Shown here piece after piece: positions 37,519 to 46,816 of a DNA stretch of 64,000 nucleotides (position 1 is the stretch's first letter; every line of letters starts with the position of its first letter). The notes beneath the pieces are model-generated. The model had not been told where the DNA came from, searched no databases, and saw only the letters and a list, made by a program, of their open reading frames with translations. This DNA comes from Pseudomonas alloputida (lineage in GTDB: Bacteria; Pseudomonadota; Gammaproteobacteria; Pseudomonadales; Pseudomonadaceae): contig NZ_CP128540.1 in the NCBI RefSeq assembly GCF_021283545.2, forward strand, positions 4,127,501 through 4,191,500, given 5' to 3'. A program made the position numbers and the translations under genes.

Positions 37519-39003
37519 TCATATCACAAACAAGTCCACGAACCTGTGCACAGCCGTGCCTTCCAGCTTCTGCTGGTCCTTGCACAGTTCGAAAACCTGC
37601 TGACACCGCTGCCGGGCAAAGCGGGTCGCCAGGTTGGCCCTGAACTTGGCCTCCAGCAACGGTATCCCCTCCCCGCGCCGCCGACGATGCCCGATCGGGT
37701 ACTCCACCACCACTTGCTCGGTGCTGCTGCCATCCTTGAAGAACACCTGCAGCGCGTTGGCGATCGAACGCTTGCCCGGCTCCAGGTACTCGCGACTGAA
37801 GCGCGGGTCTTCCACCACCTCCATCTTCTCGCGCAGGCGGTCGATACTGGGGTGGTTGGCATGGAAGGCGTCCTCATAATGCTCCGCCACCAGATGACCA
37901 AAGATCAGCGGCACGGCCACCATGTACTGCAGACAGTGGTCACGGTCGGCGGCATTGGCCAGTGGGCCGCTCTTGGAGATGATGCGGATCGCTGATTCCT
38001 GGGTGGTGATGACGATGCGGTCGACTTCATGCAGACGGTTACGCACAAGTGGATGCAGGGTTACTGCTGCCTCACAGGCGGTCTGCGCATGAAACTCGGC
38101 AGGGAAACTGACCTTGAACAGCACGTTCTCCATCACATAGCTGCCCAACGCCTGGGGCAGGCGCAGCTCGTACTGCCCAGCGGGCTTGAGCGCCAGGTCT
38201 TTGTTGGTATGGCTGAACGAAACATCGTAGAACCCCCACTGCGACGCCGTGAGCACGCCCGGCACGCCCATTTCCCCACGCAAGGCGATGTCGGCCAGGC
38301 GCACACCTCGGCTGGAGGCGTCACCCGCAGCCCAGGACTTGCGCGAACCGGCGTTGGGCGCATGGCGATAGGTACGAAGGGCCTGGCCGTCGACGAAGGC
38401 GTGGGACAAGGCCGAGAGCATCTGCTCACGATTGGCCCCCATCAGCCTGGCGCACACGGCGGTCGAGGCGACCTTCACCAGAATCACGTGATCGAGGCCG
38501 ACACGGTTGAAGGCGTTTTCCAGCGCCAGCACGCCCTGGATCTCATGCGCCATGACCATCGCCTCGAGCACATCACGCATCAGCAGTGGCTTTTCACCCG
38601 CGGCAACCCGTTTCTGTGACAGGTGGTCAGCCACTGCCAGGATGCCGCCAAGGTTGTCCGAGGGATGAGCCCATTCGGCGGCCAGCCAGGTGTCGTTGTA
38701 GTCCAGCCAGCGCACCGTGCAGCCAATGTCCCAGGCAGCCTTGACCGGGTCGAGGCGATAGGAGGTGCCGGGGACGCGAGCACCATTCGGGACCAGCGTG
38801 CCTTCCACCTGGGGGCCAAGGAGCTTGGTGCACTCAGGGAAGCGCAAGGCGAGAAGGCCGCAACCGAGGGTGTCCATCAGGCAGTTGCGCGCGGTGTCCA
38901 GGGCCTCGCGGGAATCGACCCGGTAGCCGAGGGCGTAATCGGCCAGGGTTTGTAGCACCCGGTCGTAATCCGGGCGATCGTTGAGGTCTACGTTGGCGCT
39001 CAT
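37519..39003 (-). CDS. prpD: 2-methylcitrate dehydratase
   Basis: A 494-aa MmgE/PrpD-family enzyme that dehydrates 2-methylcitrate to 2-methyl-cis-aconitate without an iron-sulfur cluster. Characteristic segments are [57 protein letters not shown] and [18 protein letters not shown]. Full length for the family. As the last gene of the prp operon it duplicates the AcnD/PrpF route by a different mechanism. The REP pair separates it from prpF, so its transcript level may differ from the upstream genes. Confidence 0.95.
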   Translation of the reverse strand: MSANVDLNDRPDYDRVLQTLADYALGYRVDSREALDTARNCLMDTLGCGLLALRFPECTKLLGPQVEGTLVPNGARVPGTSYRLDPVKAAWDIGCTVRWLDYNDTWLAAEWAHPSDNLGGILAVADHLSQKRVAAGEKPLLMRDVLEAMVMAHEIQGVLALENAFNRVGLDHVILVKVASTAVCARLMGANREQMLSALSHAFVDGQALRTYRHAPNAGSRKSWAAGDASSRGVRLADIALRGEMGVPGVLTASQWGFYDVSFSHTNKDLALKPAGQYELRLPQALGSYVMENVLFKVSFPAEFHAQTACEAAVTLHPLVRNRLHEVDRIVITTQESAIRIISKSGPLANAADRDHCLQYMVAVPLIFGHLVAEHYEDAFHANHPSIDRLREKMEVVEDPRFSREYLEPGKRSIANALQVFFKDGSSTEQVVVEYPIGHRRRRGEGIPLLEAKFRANLATRFARQRCQQVFELCKDQQKLEGTAVHRFVDLFVI

Positions 39004-39040
39004 ATCCAGCTCCCTTCAGAATTGCCGGGGCTGCTGTGCA

Positions 39041-39129
39041 GCCCTTCGCGGGCTTGCCCGCTCCCACAGGGATATCACAGCATTCAAACCCTGTGATTAC
39101 CTGTGGGAGCGGGCAAGCCCGCGAAGGGC
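39041..39129. repeat. Perfect 30-bp REP inverted pair inside the prp operon
   Basis: Arms at 39041-39070 and 39100-39129 are exact reverse complements (core CGCGGGCTTGCCCGCTCCCA). Located between prpF and prpD. In a transcript the arms would form a very stable hairpin that could stall exonucleases or reduce read-through into prpD. Confidence 0.92.
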
Positions 39130-39169
39130 CGCAAAGCGGCCCCTCTTGAAGCCGAGCGCCAGTGGTGCT

Positions 39170-40360
39170 TTAGAAGCTATCGCCAGGCACGCGAACCCAG
39201 CCCTCCATCAGCACGCGAGCACTACGGCTCATGATTGCCTTGGTTACCGTCCACTCACCATTCACCTGGCGTGCTTCGGCCCCGACCCGCAGGGTGCCCG
39301 AAGGATGACCGAAACGCACAGCGCTGCGCTCGCCTCCGCCAGCGGCGAGGTTGACCAGCGTGCCCGGAATGGCCGCCGCAGTGCCAATTGCCACCGCAGC
39401 CGTACCCATCATGGCATGGTGCAGCTTGCCCATCGACAAGGCCCGCACCAGCAGGTCGATCTCACCGGCCGGCACCGCCTTGCCACTGGAGGCAGTGTAG
39501 GTGCTCGGCGGCGCGACGAACGCCACTTTCGGCGTGTGCTGACGCCCGGCAGCCTGGTCGACGTTGTCGATAAGCCCCATGCGCACGGCGCCATAGGCGC
39601 GAATGGTCTCGAAGCGCAGCAGCGCCTGCGGATCGCCGTTGATGGCGTCCTGCAGTTCGGTACCGGTGTAGCCGATATCGGCAGCATTGACAAAAATGGT
39701 CGGGATACCGGCATTGATCAAGGTCGCCTTGAACGTACCGACCCCCGGCACTTCCAGGTCATCGACCAGATTGCCGGTGGGGAACATGGCACCGCCACCG
39801 CCGTCTTCATCGGCTGCAGGGTCAAGAAACTCCAGCTGCACCTCGGCCGCCGGGAAGGTGACCCCGTCCAGCTCGAAGTCGCCGGTTTCCTGCACTTCAC
39901 CTTCAGTGATCGGGACGTGGGCGATGATGGTCTTGCCGATATTCGCCTGCCAGATACGCACGGTGGCGATACCGTTGCGCGGAACACGCGCCGGGTCGAC
40001 CAGGCCACTGCTGATGGCAAACGAACCGACCGCAGCGGACAGGTTGCCGCAGTTGCCGCTCCAGTCGACGAAGGCCTTGTCGATGCTGACCTGGCCGAAC
40101 AGGTAGTCGACATCGTGCTCGGGCTTGATGCTTTGCGACAGGATCACGGTCTTGCTGGTGCTCGACGTGGCGCCGCCCATGCCGTCGATCTGCTTGCCGT
40201 AAGGGTCGGGGCTGCCGATTACCCGCAGCAGCAGCGCATCGCGGGCGGGACCTGGAATTTGCGCCTGCTCGGGCAGGTCTTGCAGGCGGAAGAACACGCC
40301 TTTGCTGGTGCCGCCGCGGATGTAGGTGGCGGGGATTTTGATCTGGGGTACATGTGACAT
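39170..40360 (-). CDS. prpF: 2-methylaconitate cis-trans isomerase
   Basis: A 396-aa PrpF-family protein of the diaminopimelate-epimerase fold. It isomerises trans-2-methylaconitate made by AcnD to the cis form. Family signatures are IPATYIRGGTSKGVFF, IDGMGGATSSTSKTV and DWSGNCGNLSAAVGSFA. ATG 40360 gives the family length; ATG 40372 (MPKK) adds four residues and is possible. It follows acnD by 65 bases. Confidence 0.94.
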   Translation of the reverse strand: MSHVPQIKIPATYIRGGTSKGVFFRLQDLPEQAQIPGPARDALLLRVIGSPDPYGKQIDGMGGATSSTSKTVILSQSIKPEHDVDYLFGQVSIDKAFVDWSGNCGNLSAAVGSFAISSGLVDPARVPRNGIATVRIWQANIGKTIIAHVPITEGEVQETGDFELDGVTFPAAEVQLEFLDPAADEDGGGGAMFPTGNLVDDLEVPGVGTFKATLINAGIPTIFVNAADIGYTGTELQDAINGDPQALLRFETIRAYGAVRMGLIDNVDQAAGRQHTPKVAFVAPPSTYTASSGKAVPAGEIDLLVRALSMGKLHHAMMGTAAVAIGTAAAIPGTLVNLAAGGGERSAVRFGHPSGTLRVGAEARQVNGEWTVTKAIMSRSARVLMEGWVRVPGDSF

Positions 40361-40425
40361 TTTCTTGGGCATCCTGATAGTCCGGTGAAATACCCTGGGG
40401 CCGCTTTGCGGCCCCCGATTCATGC

Positions 40426-43014
40426 TCAGGCGGTCGCTTCGAGGAAGTCCTGGGCAAAGCGCTGCAGCACCCCGCCCGCTTCGTAGATCGACACTTCCTC
40501 GGCGGTGTCCAGACGGCAGGTCACCGGTACTTCCAGGCACTCGCCATTGGCACGGGTAACCACCAGGGTCAGGGTCGCCCGTGGCGTACGCGCACCCAGC
40601 ACGTCATAGGTTTCGCTGCCATCCAGGCCCAGGGTCTTGCGGTCGGTGCCCGGCTTGAACTCCAGCGGCAGCACGCCCATGCCTACCAGGTTGGTGCGGT
40701 GAATACGCTCGAAGCCTTCGGCCACGATCGCCTCGACACCGGCCAGACGCACGCCCTTGGCCGCCCAGTCACGGGACGAACCCTGGCCGTAGTCGGCACC
40801 GGCGACAATGATCAGCGGCTGCTTGCGCTGCATGTAGGTCTCGATCGCCTCCCACATGCGGGTAACCTTGCCTTCCGGCTCGATACGCGCCAGCGAGCCC
40901 TGTTTCACGCTGCCATCGTCATTGCGCACCATTTCGTTGAACAGCTTGGGGTTGGCGAAGGTGGCGCGCTGGGCCGTCAGGTGGTCACCCCGGTGAGTGG
41001 CGTAGGAGTTGAAGTCCTCTTCCGGCAGGCCCATTTTCGCCAGGTATTCACCGGCGGCGCTGTCGAGCATGATGGCGTTGGACGGCGACAGGTGGTCGGT
41101 GGTGATGTTGTCCGGCAGCACCGCCAGGGGACGCATGCCGCGCAGGGTGCGCTCGCCGGCCAGGGCGCCTTCCCAGTAGGGAGGGCGGCGGATGTAGGTG
41201 CTCATCGGGCGCCAATCATACAGCGGCGCAACTTTCGGCCCGCGGTCTTCCTCAATGGCGAACATCGGGATGTAGACCTTGCGGAACTGCTCCGGCTTGA
41301 CCGCTGCACGCACCACCGCATCGATTTCTTCGTCGCTGGGCCAGATGTCCTTGAGGCGGATTTCCTTGCCATCGACCACGCCCAGCACATCCTTCTCGAT
41401 GTCGAAACGAATGGTACCGGCAATGGCATACGCCACCACCAGCGGTGGCGAAGCCAGGAAGGCCTGCTTGGCGTACGGGTGGATACGCCCGTCGAAGTTG
41501 CGGTTACCCGACAACACGGCAGTGGCGTACAGGTCGCGGTCGATGATTTCTTGCTGGATCACCGGGTCCAGGGCGCCGGACATACCGTTGCAGGTGGTGC
41601 AGGCAAAGGCGACGATGCCAAAGCCAAGTTGCTCCAGCTCCTTCTCCAGCCCTGCTTCCTCCAGGTACAGCTGCACGGCCTTGGAGCCGGGAGCCAGCGA
41701 CGACTTGACCCACGGCTTGCGGGTCAGGCCCAGCTTGTTGGCATTGCGCGCAATCAGGCCTGCGGCAATCACGTTGCGCGGGTTGCTGGTGTTGGTGCAA
41801 CTGGTGATGGCAGCGATGATCACCGCGCCGTCCGGCATCTGCCCCGGCACCTCTTCCCAGCTGCCGGCGATGCCTTTGGCCGCCAGGTCGCTGGTGGCGA
41901 CGCGGGCATGCGGGTTGGACGGGCCGGCCATGTTGCGTACCACGCTCGACAGGTCGAAGCTCAGGGTACGCTCGTAGACCGCGCCGCCCAGGCTGTCAGC
42001 CCACAGGCCGGTGGCCTTGGCGTAGGTTTCCACAAGCTTGACCTGCTGCTCTTCACGGCCGGTCAGGCGCAGGTAGTCGATGGTCTGCTGGTCGATGGCG
42101 AACATCGCCGCCGTGGCGCCGTATTCCGGGGCCATGTTGGAAATGGTGGCGCGGTCGCCCAAGGTCAGGGCGCGGGCACCCTCGCCATGGAACTCCAGGT
42201 AAGCGCCGACCACTTTCTGCTTGCGCAGGAATTCGGTCAAGGCCAGTACCAGGTCGGTGGCAGTGATGTTCGGGGCCAGCTTGCCAGTCAGCTCGACGCC
42301 GACGATTTCCGGCAGACGCATCCAGGAGGCGCGGCCGAGCATCACGTTTTCGGCTTCCAGGCCGCCTACGCCGATGGCGATCACACCCAGTGCATCGACA
42401 TGCGGCGTGTGGCTGTCGGTGCCGACGCAGGTGTCCGGGTAGGCGACACCGCGGTCGCTGTGGACCACCGGTGACATCTTCTCCAGGTTGATCTGGTGCA
42501 TGATGCCGTTGCCCGGCTGGATCACGTCGACGTTCTTGAACGCCTTCTTGGTCCAGTTGATGAAGTGGAAGCGGTCTTCGTTGCGGCGATCTTCGATGGC
42601 GCGGTTCTTTTCGAAGGCCTGCGGGTCGAAACCACCGCACTCGACGGCCAGCGAGTGGTCGACGATCAGTTGCACCGGCACCACCGGGTTGACCTGGGCC
42701 GGGTCGCCGCCTTTGTCGGCAATGGCGTCACGCAGGCCGGCAAGGTCGACCAGCGCAGTCTGGCCAAGGATGTCATGGCACACCACGCGGGCCGGGAACC
42801 ACGGGAAGTCGAGGTCGCGCTTGCGTTCGATCAGCTGGCTCAGCGAGGCGTCGAGCGTAGCAGGGTCGCAGCGGCGCACCAGGTTCTCGGCGAGCACGCG
42901 GGACGTGTATGGCAAGCCGTCGTAGGCGCCGGGCTTGATCGCCTCGACCGCCGCGCGGGCGTCGAAGTAGTCCAGGTCGGTGCCTGGCAGGTGCTTGCGG
43001 TATGCAGTGTTCAT
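40426..43014 (-). CDS. acnD: Fe/S-dependent 2-methylcitrate dehydratase
   Basis: An 862-aa aconitase-family enzyme that works with PrpF. It resembles AcnA-type aconitases (FINWTKKAFKNVDVIQPGNG, GTDSHTPHVDALGV) and carries the cluster cysteines in AITSCTNTSNPRNV and FACTTCNGMSG. Placement in the prp operon between prpC and prpF identifies it as AcnD rather than housekeeping AcnA. ATG 43014 gives the standard N-terminus; ATG 43017 and 43035 are in frame. Confidence 0.95.
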   Translation of the reverse strand: MNTAYRKHLPGTDLDYFDARAAVEAIKPGAYDGLPYTSRVLAENLVRRCDPATLDASLSQLIERKRDLDFPWFPARVVCHDILGQTALVDLAGLRDAIADKGGDPAQVNPVVPVQLIVDHSLAVECGGFDPQAFEKNRAIEDRRNEDRFHFINWTKKAFKNVDVIQPGNGIMHQINLEKMSPVVHSDRGVAYPDTCVGTDSHTPHVDALGVIAIGVGGLEAENVMLGRASWMRLPEIVGVELTGKLAPNITATDLVLALTEFLRKQKVVGAYLEFHGEGARALTLGDRATISNMAPEYGATAAMFAIDQQTIDYLRLTGREEQQVKLVETYAKATGLWADSLGGAVYERTLSFDLSSVVRNMAGPSNPHARVATSDLAAKGIAGSWEEVPGQMPDGAVIIAAITSCTNTSNPRNVIAAGLIARNANKLGLTRKPWVKSSLAPGSKAVQLYLEEAGLEKELEQLGFGIVAFACTTCNGMSGALDPVIQQEIIDRDLYATAVLSGNRNFDGRIHPYAKQAFLASPPLVVAYAIAGTIRFDIEKDVLGVVDGKEIRLKDIWPSDEEIDAVVRAAVKPEQFRKVYIPMFAIEEDRGPKVAPLYDWRPMSTYIRRPPYWEGALAGERTLRGMRPLAVLPDNITTDHLSPSNAIMLDSAAGEYLAKMGLPEEDFNSYATHRGDHLTAQRATFANPKLFNEMVRNDDGSVKQGSLARIEPEGKVTRMWEAIETYMQRKQPLIIVAGADYGQGSSRDWAAKGVRLAGVEAIVAEGFERIHRTNLVGMGVLPLEFKPGTDRKTLGLDGSETYDVLGARTPRATLTLVVTRANGECLEVPVTCRLDTAEEVSIYEAGGVLQRFAQDFLEATA

Positions 43015-43063
43015 CATGGAATCAGGCTCGGTCACAGGATTCGGAAGGTTTCACCGTACCTGT

Positions 43064-43144
43064 GGGAGCGGGCGTGCCCGCGAATGCGTCAGCAGGTGCA
43101 CAGTGGTTACAAGGCCGGGTGCATTCGCGGGCACGCCCGCTCCC
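43064..43144. repeat. Perfect 24-bp REP inverted pair between prpC and acnD
   Basis: Arms at 43064-43087 and 43121-43144 are exact reverse complements (GGGAGCGGGCGTGCCCGCG core). It is the second REP pair within the same operon. Confidence 0.92.
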
Positions 43145-43176
43145 TCAAGGGAAACGGGTTGCCTCTCTATAGCTAT

Positions 43177-44304
43177 TCAGCGCTGCTCGATCGGCACGAA
43201 CTGGCGCTGTTCGACGCCGACATACTCGGCGCTCGGGCGGATGATGCGGTTGTTGGCGCGCTGCTCGAAGACGTGCGCCGCCCAGCCGGTCAGCCGCGAG
43301 CAGACGAAGATCGGGGTGAACAGCTTGGTCGGAATGCCCATGAAGTGGTACGCCGAGGCATGGTAGAAGTCGGCGTTGGGGAACAGGCGCTTCTGCTCCC
43401 ACATGGTCTTGTCGATGGCTTCGGACACCGGGTACAGCACCTTGTCACCCACTTCGTCAGCCAGCTGCTTCGACCAGCCCTTGATCACCTCGTTGCGCGG
43501 GTCGGACTCTTTGTAGATGGCATGGCCAAAGCCCATGATCTTGTCTTTGCGCTCGAGCATGCGCAGCAGTTCGGCGGTGGCTTCCTGCGGGCTCTGGAAG
43601 CGTTCGATCAGTTCCATCGCAGCCTCGTTGGCACCGCCGTGCAGCGGGCCACGCAGCGAGCCGATGGCTGCGGTAACGCAGGAGTACAAGTCAGACAGGG
43701 TCGAGGCGCAGACGCGGGCAGTGAAGGTCGAGGCGTTGAATTCGTGTTCAGCGTAGAGAATCAGCGACACGTTCATGACCTTGACGTGCAGCTCGCTCGG
43801 CTTCTTGCCGTGCAGCAGGTGCAGGAAGTGGCCACCCAAGGTGTCTTCATCAGTGGTGCAGTCGATGCGTACGCCATGGTGGGTGAAGCGGTACCAGTAG
43901 CACATCACGGCCGGGAACAGCGCCAGCAGGCGGTCGGTCTTGTCGCGCTGGGCTTCGAAGGTCAGTTCTGGTTCGAGGGTGCCCAGTACCGAGCAACCGG
44001 TGCGCATGACGTCCATCGGGTGGGCATCGCGCGGGATGCGCTCAAGCACTTCCTTCAAGGCTTGCGGCAGGTCACGCAGGCCCTTGAGCTTGCGCTTGTA
44101 GTCGGCCAGTTCAGCCTGGGTTGGCAGCTCGCCGTACAGCAGCAGGTAGGCGACTTCTTCGAACTCGGCACCGGCGGCCAGGTCACGCACATCATAACCA
44201 CGGTAGGTCAGCCCGGCACCGGCCTGGCCCACGGTCGACAGTGCAGTCTGGCCGGCCACCTGGCCACGCAGGCCTGCGCCACTGAGTACTTTTGCTTCGG
44301 CCAT
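43177..44304 (-). CDS. prpC: 2-methylcitrate synthase
   Basis: A 375-aa citrate-synthase-family enzyme that condenses propionyl-CoA with oxaloacetate. Active-site regions are visible: RGPLHGGANEAAM, MGFGHAIYKESDPR and the C-terminal PIFVCSRLTGWAAHVFEQR. The short length and LSTVGQAGAGLTYRGYD N-terminus separate PrpC from GltA. AAGGAG precedes ATG 44304. Confidence 0.96.
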   Translation of the reverse strand: MAEAKVLSGAGLRGQVAGQTALSTVGQAGAGLTYRGYDVRDLAAGAEFEEVAYLLLYGELPTQAELADYKRKLKGLRDLPQALKEVLERIPRDAHPMDVMRTGCSVLGTLEPELTFEAQRDKTDRLLALFPAVMCYWYRFTHHGVRIDCTTDEDTLGGHFLHLLHGKKPSELHVKVMNVSLILYAEHEFNASTFTARVCASTLSDLYSCVTAAIGSLRGPLHGGANEAAMELIERFQSPQEATAELLRMLERKDKIMGFGHAIYKESDPRNEVIKGWSKQLADEVGDKVLYPVSEAIDKTMWEQKRLFPNADFYHASAYHFMGIPTKLFTPIFVCSRLTGWAAHVFEQRANNRIIRPSAEYVGVEQRQFVPIEQR

Positions 44305-44364
44305 GGTGTTTCTCCTTTCTTGAATTTGTTATGGATGCTTTCTGGCTAATTCGGGCGCTAGCGC

Positions 44365-45255
44365 TTAGCCCTTCTTCTGGGCAAACAGTGCATCGAGGCT
44401 CTGCTCGAAGGCGTGATAACCAATGGCATCGTAAAGCTCCATGCGGGTCTGCATGGTGTCGATCACATTCTTTTGCGTGCCGTCACGGCGCAGCGCGGTA
44501 TACACGTTCTCGGCTGCTTTGTTCATGGCGCGGAACGCCGACAGCGGGTACAGCACCAACGACACGTCGACCGAGGCCAGCTCTTCGGTTGTGTACAGCG
44601 GCGTGGCACCGAACTCGGTGATGTTGGCCAGGATCGGTGCCTTCACCCGATCAGCGAAAGTCTTGTACATCTGCAGTTCGGTGATGGCTTCCGGGAAGAT
44701 CATGTCGGCGCCAGCTTCGACACACGCCTGGGCACGGTCCAGGGCGGCGTTCAGGCCTTCGACGGCCAGCGCATCGGTACGCGCCATGATCACGAAGCTG
44801 TCATCGCTGCGGGCGTCGACGGCAGCTTTGATACGGTCGACCATTTCCTGCTGGCTGACAATTTCCTTGTTGGGACGGTGGCCGCAACGCTTGGCGCCAA
44901 CCTGGTCCTCGATATGGATGGCGGCAGCGCCGAACTTGCTCATCGAGCGCACGGTACGGGCAACGTTGAAAGCCGAAGCGCCGAAGCCGGTGTCGACATC
45001 CACCAGCAGCGGCAGGTCGCACACGTCGGTGATGCGACGCACGTCAGTGAGCACGTCGTCCAGGCCAGTGATGCCCAGGTCTGGCAGGCCCAGGGAGCCG
45101 GCGGCCACGCCGCCACCTGACAGGTAGATGGCCTTGAAGCCGGCGCGCTTGGCCAGCAGGGCATGGTTGGCGTTGATGGCGCCAACCACCTGCAGCGGAT
45201 GCTCAGCGGCAACGGCGTCACGGAAACGCTGACCGGGGGTGCTCTTGACTGTCAT
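44365..45255 (-). CDS. prpB: 2-methylisocitrate lyase
   Basis: A 296-aa isocitrate-lyase-superfamily enzyme that cleaves 2-methylisocitrate to pyruvate and succinate, closing the cycle. The catalytic loop KRCGHRPNK holds C124; [10 protein letters not shown] and IHIEDQ provide metal and substrate contacts. Its ATG overlaps the stop of the GntR regulator gene by 4 bases, so regulator and enzyme are translated from one message. Confidence 0.96.
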   Translation of the reverse strand: MTVKSTPGQRFRDAVAAEHPLQVVGAINANHALLAKRAGFKAIYLSGGGVAAGSLGLPDLGITGLDDVLTDVRRITDVCDLPLLVDVDTGFGASAFNVARTVRSMSKFGAAAIHIEDQVGAKRCGHRPNKEIVSQQEMVDRIKAAVDARSDDSFVIMARTDALAVEGLNAALDRAQACVEAGADMIFPEAITELQMYKTFADRVKAPILANITEFGATPLYTTEELASVDVSLVLYPLSAFRAMNKAAENVYTALRRDGTQKNVIDTMQTRMELYDAIGYHAFEQSLDALFAQKKG

Positions 45256-45968
45256 TTCTCACCTCGTGTGCTGTTGTTGTGGGCGTCCAGGTAGTGACGC
45301 TCGATATTGCGCTTGGACGCGCCGATGTGGCGGCGCATCAGGAGTTCGGCCAGTTCGCCGTCACGGTCGGCGATGGCATCAAGAATGCGATGGTGTTCGG
45401 CAAAGGCCTGGCGTGGCCGGTTAGGCGTGGCAGAGAACTGGATACGGTACATGCGCACCAGCTGGTACAGCTCGCCGCAGAGCATCTTGACCAGGGTCTG
45501 GTTGCCGCTACCCTGAATAATCCGGTAATGGAAGTCGTAGTCGCCTTCCTGCTGGTAGTAGCCCAGGCCGGCCTGGAACGCGGCATCGCGCTCATGGGTG
45601 TCGAGCACCCGGCGCAGTTCGTCGATGTCGGCCTGGCTCATGCGTTCGGCGGCCAGGCGGCAGGCCATGCCTTCCAGCGACTCGCGGATTTCGTACAGCT
45701 CGATCAGCTCGGCGTGGTTGAGCGATACCACCCGCGCGCCCACATGCGGCACGCGCACCAGCAGGCGCTGGCCTTCAAGGCGGTGGATAGCCTCGCGTAG
45801 CGGCCCGCGGCTGATGCCATAGGTGCGCGCCAACTCCGGTTCGGAAATCTTGCTGCCGGGGGCGATATCACCCTTGACAATGGCCGCCTGGATGCGTCGG
45901 AAGACGTTTTCGGAGAGGGTTTCCGTTTCGTCTGTCAGCACCGGGCCGGGGGTGGAAAGGTCCTGCAT
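45252..45968 (-). CDS. GntR-family (FCD) regulator of the methylcitrate operon
   Basis: A 238-aa repressor-type protein. The N-terminal GntR winged helix ([41 protein letters not shown]) is joined to a FadR-like C-terminal FCD ligand domain (~90-215). It is the first gene of the prp operon and overlaps prpB, so it probably represses its own operon until a methylcitrate-cycle intermediate binds. Enterobacteria use a sigma-54 activator PrpR instead; the GntR type is usual in pseudomonads. Confidence 0.92.
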   Translation of the reverse strand: MQDLSTPGPVLTDETETLSENVFRRIQAAIVKGDIAPGSKISEPELARTYGISRGPLREAIHRLEGQRLLVRVPHVGARVVSLNHAELIELYEIRESLEGMACRLAAERMSQADIDELRRVLDTHERDAAFQAGLGYYQQEGDYDFHYRIIQGSGNQTLVKMLCGELYQLVRMYRIQFSATPNRPRQAFAEHHRILDAIADRDGELAELLMRRHIGASKRNIERHYLDAHNNSTRGEK

Positions 45969-45978
45969 ATTGTCGACA
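45969..45978. promoter_or_regulatory. Candidate GntR operator at the start codon of the regulator gene
   Basis: ATTGTCGACA directly abuts the ATG (45968-45966) of the GntR gene and repeats the core TGTCGACA of the upstream palindrome. Binding here would block translation initiation or elongation of the first gene. Confidence 0.6.
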
Positions 45979-46041
45979 CCTTTTAAAACTCTTGGTCAGA
46001 AACTAGCGAAACAAGACCTGCAAGTCAAAGACAAAATGAAC

Positions 46042-46053
46042 ATTGTCGACAAT
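46042..46053. promoter_or_regulatory. Candidate GntR operator upstream of the prp operon
   Basis: A perfect 12-bp palindrome, ATTGTCGACAAT, 74 bases upstream of the regulator gene. Its symmetry and length fit FCD-type GntR proteins. With the near-copy at 45969-45978 the centres are about 73 bases apart, roughly seven helical turns. Confidence 0.65.
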
Positions 46054-46274
46054 CGTCTAATCGCGAACTATCACCACTTCAACGCTGTCAGATCGCGCAC
46101 CGCTGGCGTCAAGACGTCGGCGTGATAGAATGCCGCGCCTCCGATGGGGTATGGATAGCCTGTCTGTCATGCATTCGTGCCTGTTGACAGATAAACGAGG
46201 AAGCTTGCGCAGTAATTGCCAGTCACCTTGACCTGAACCTTGCCTAGAACCTTGCAATGCACCGCGCCAGGAAT

Positions 46275-46811
46275 ATGAGACTTACACCCGTTTTATTGCT
46301 GCTATGCCTCACCCTGCTGCCGGCCCTTGGCCAGGCTGCGGGCAAGACCGTGTATGGTCTCAACGAATACGCACATCTGGGCGACCTGGACCTGGAAGTG
46401 GCCGCCAAGCTCGACACCGGTGCCAAGACCGCGTCGCTCAGCGCCCGCGACATCAAGCGGTTCAAGCGCAATGGCGAAAGCTGGGTACGCTTCTACCTCG
46501 CCATCGATGCGGCCCATTCGCACCCGATCGAACGCCCACTGGCACGCGTCAGCAAGATCAAGCGCCGGGCCGGCGACTATGATGCCGAATCGGGCAAGGC
46601 CTACACGGCCCGCCCGGTCATCGAACTCGAAATCTGCATGGGCCAGACCAGGCGCACCATCGAAGTCAACCTCACCGACCGCAGCGCGTTCCAGTTCCCG
46701 CTGCTGATCGGTTCCGAGGCGCTCAAGCACTTCGACGCACTGGTTGACCCAAGCCTTAAATATGCGGCCGGCAAACCTGCCTGTGCCACCGACGCTCCCA
46801 AAGCAGAGTAA
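46275..46811 (+). CDS. Secreted retropepsin-like protease (RimK-associated 'ATP-dependent zinc protease' family)
   Basis: A 178-aa exported protein. The signal peptide (LTPVLLLLCLTLLPALGQAA) precedes a single retropepsin-like domain with the DTGA active-site motif (AKLDTGAKTASLSA) and the closing LLIGSEALKHFDALVDPS. The family is often labelled ATP-dependent zinc protease, but the visible motif is that of an aspartic retropepsin. ATG 46275 is preferred for its signal peptide and nearby AGGA; ATG 46257 is in frame. It is the first gene of a three-gene operon with an inactive transglutaminase and an ATP-grasp ligase. Confidence 0.85.
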   Translation: MRLTPVLLLLCLTLLPALGQAAGKTVYGLNEYAHLGDLDLEVAAKLDTGAKTASLSARDIKRFKRNGESWVRFYLAIDAAHSHPIERPLARVSKIKRRAGDYDAESGKAYTARPVIELEICMGQTRRTIEVNLTDRSAFQFPLLIGSEALKHFDALVDPSLKYAAGKPACATDAPKAE

Positions 46812-46816
46812 TCCCG

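Noticed and set aside
39041..39129. Palindromic repeats considered as a CRISPR array
   Set aside because: Only two inverted, not direct, copies per site and no regular spacers; they match REP pairs.
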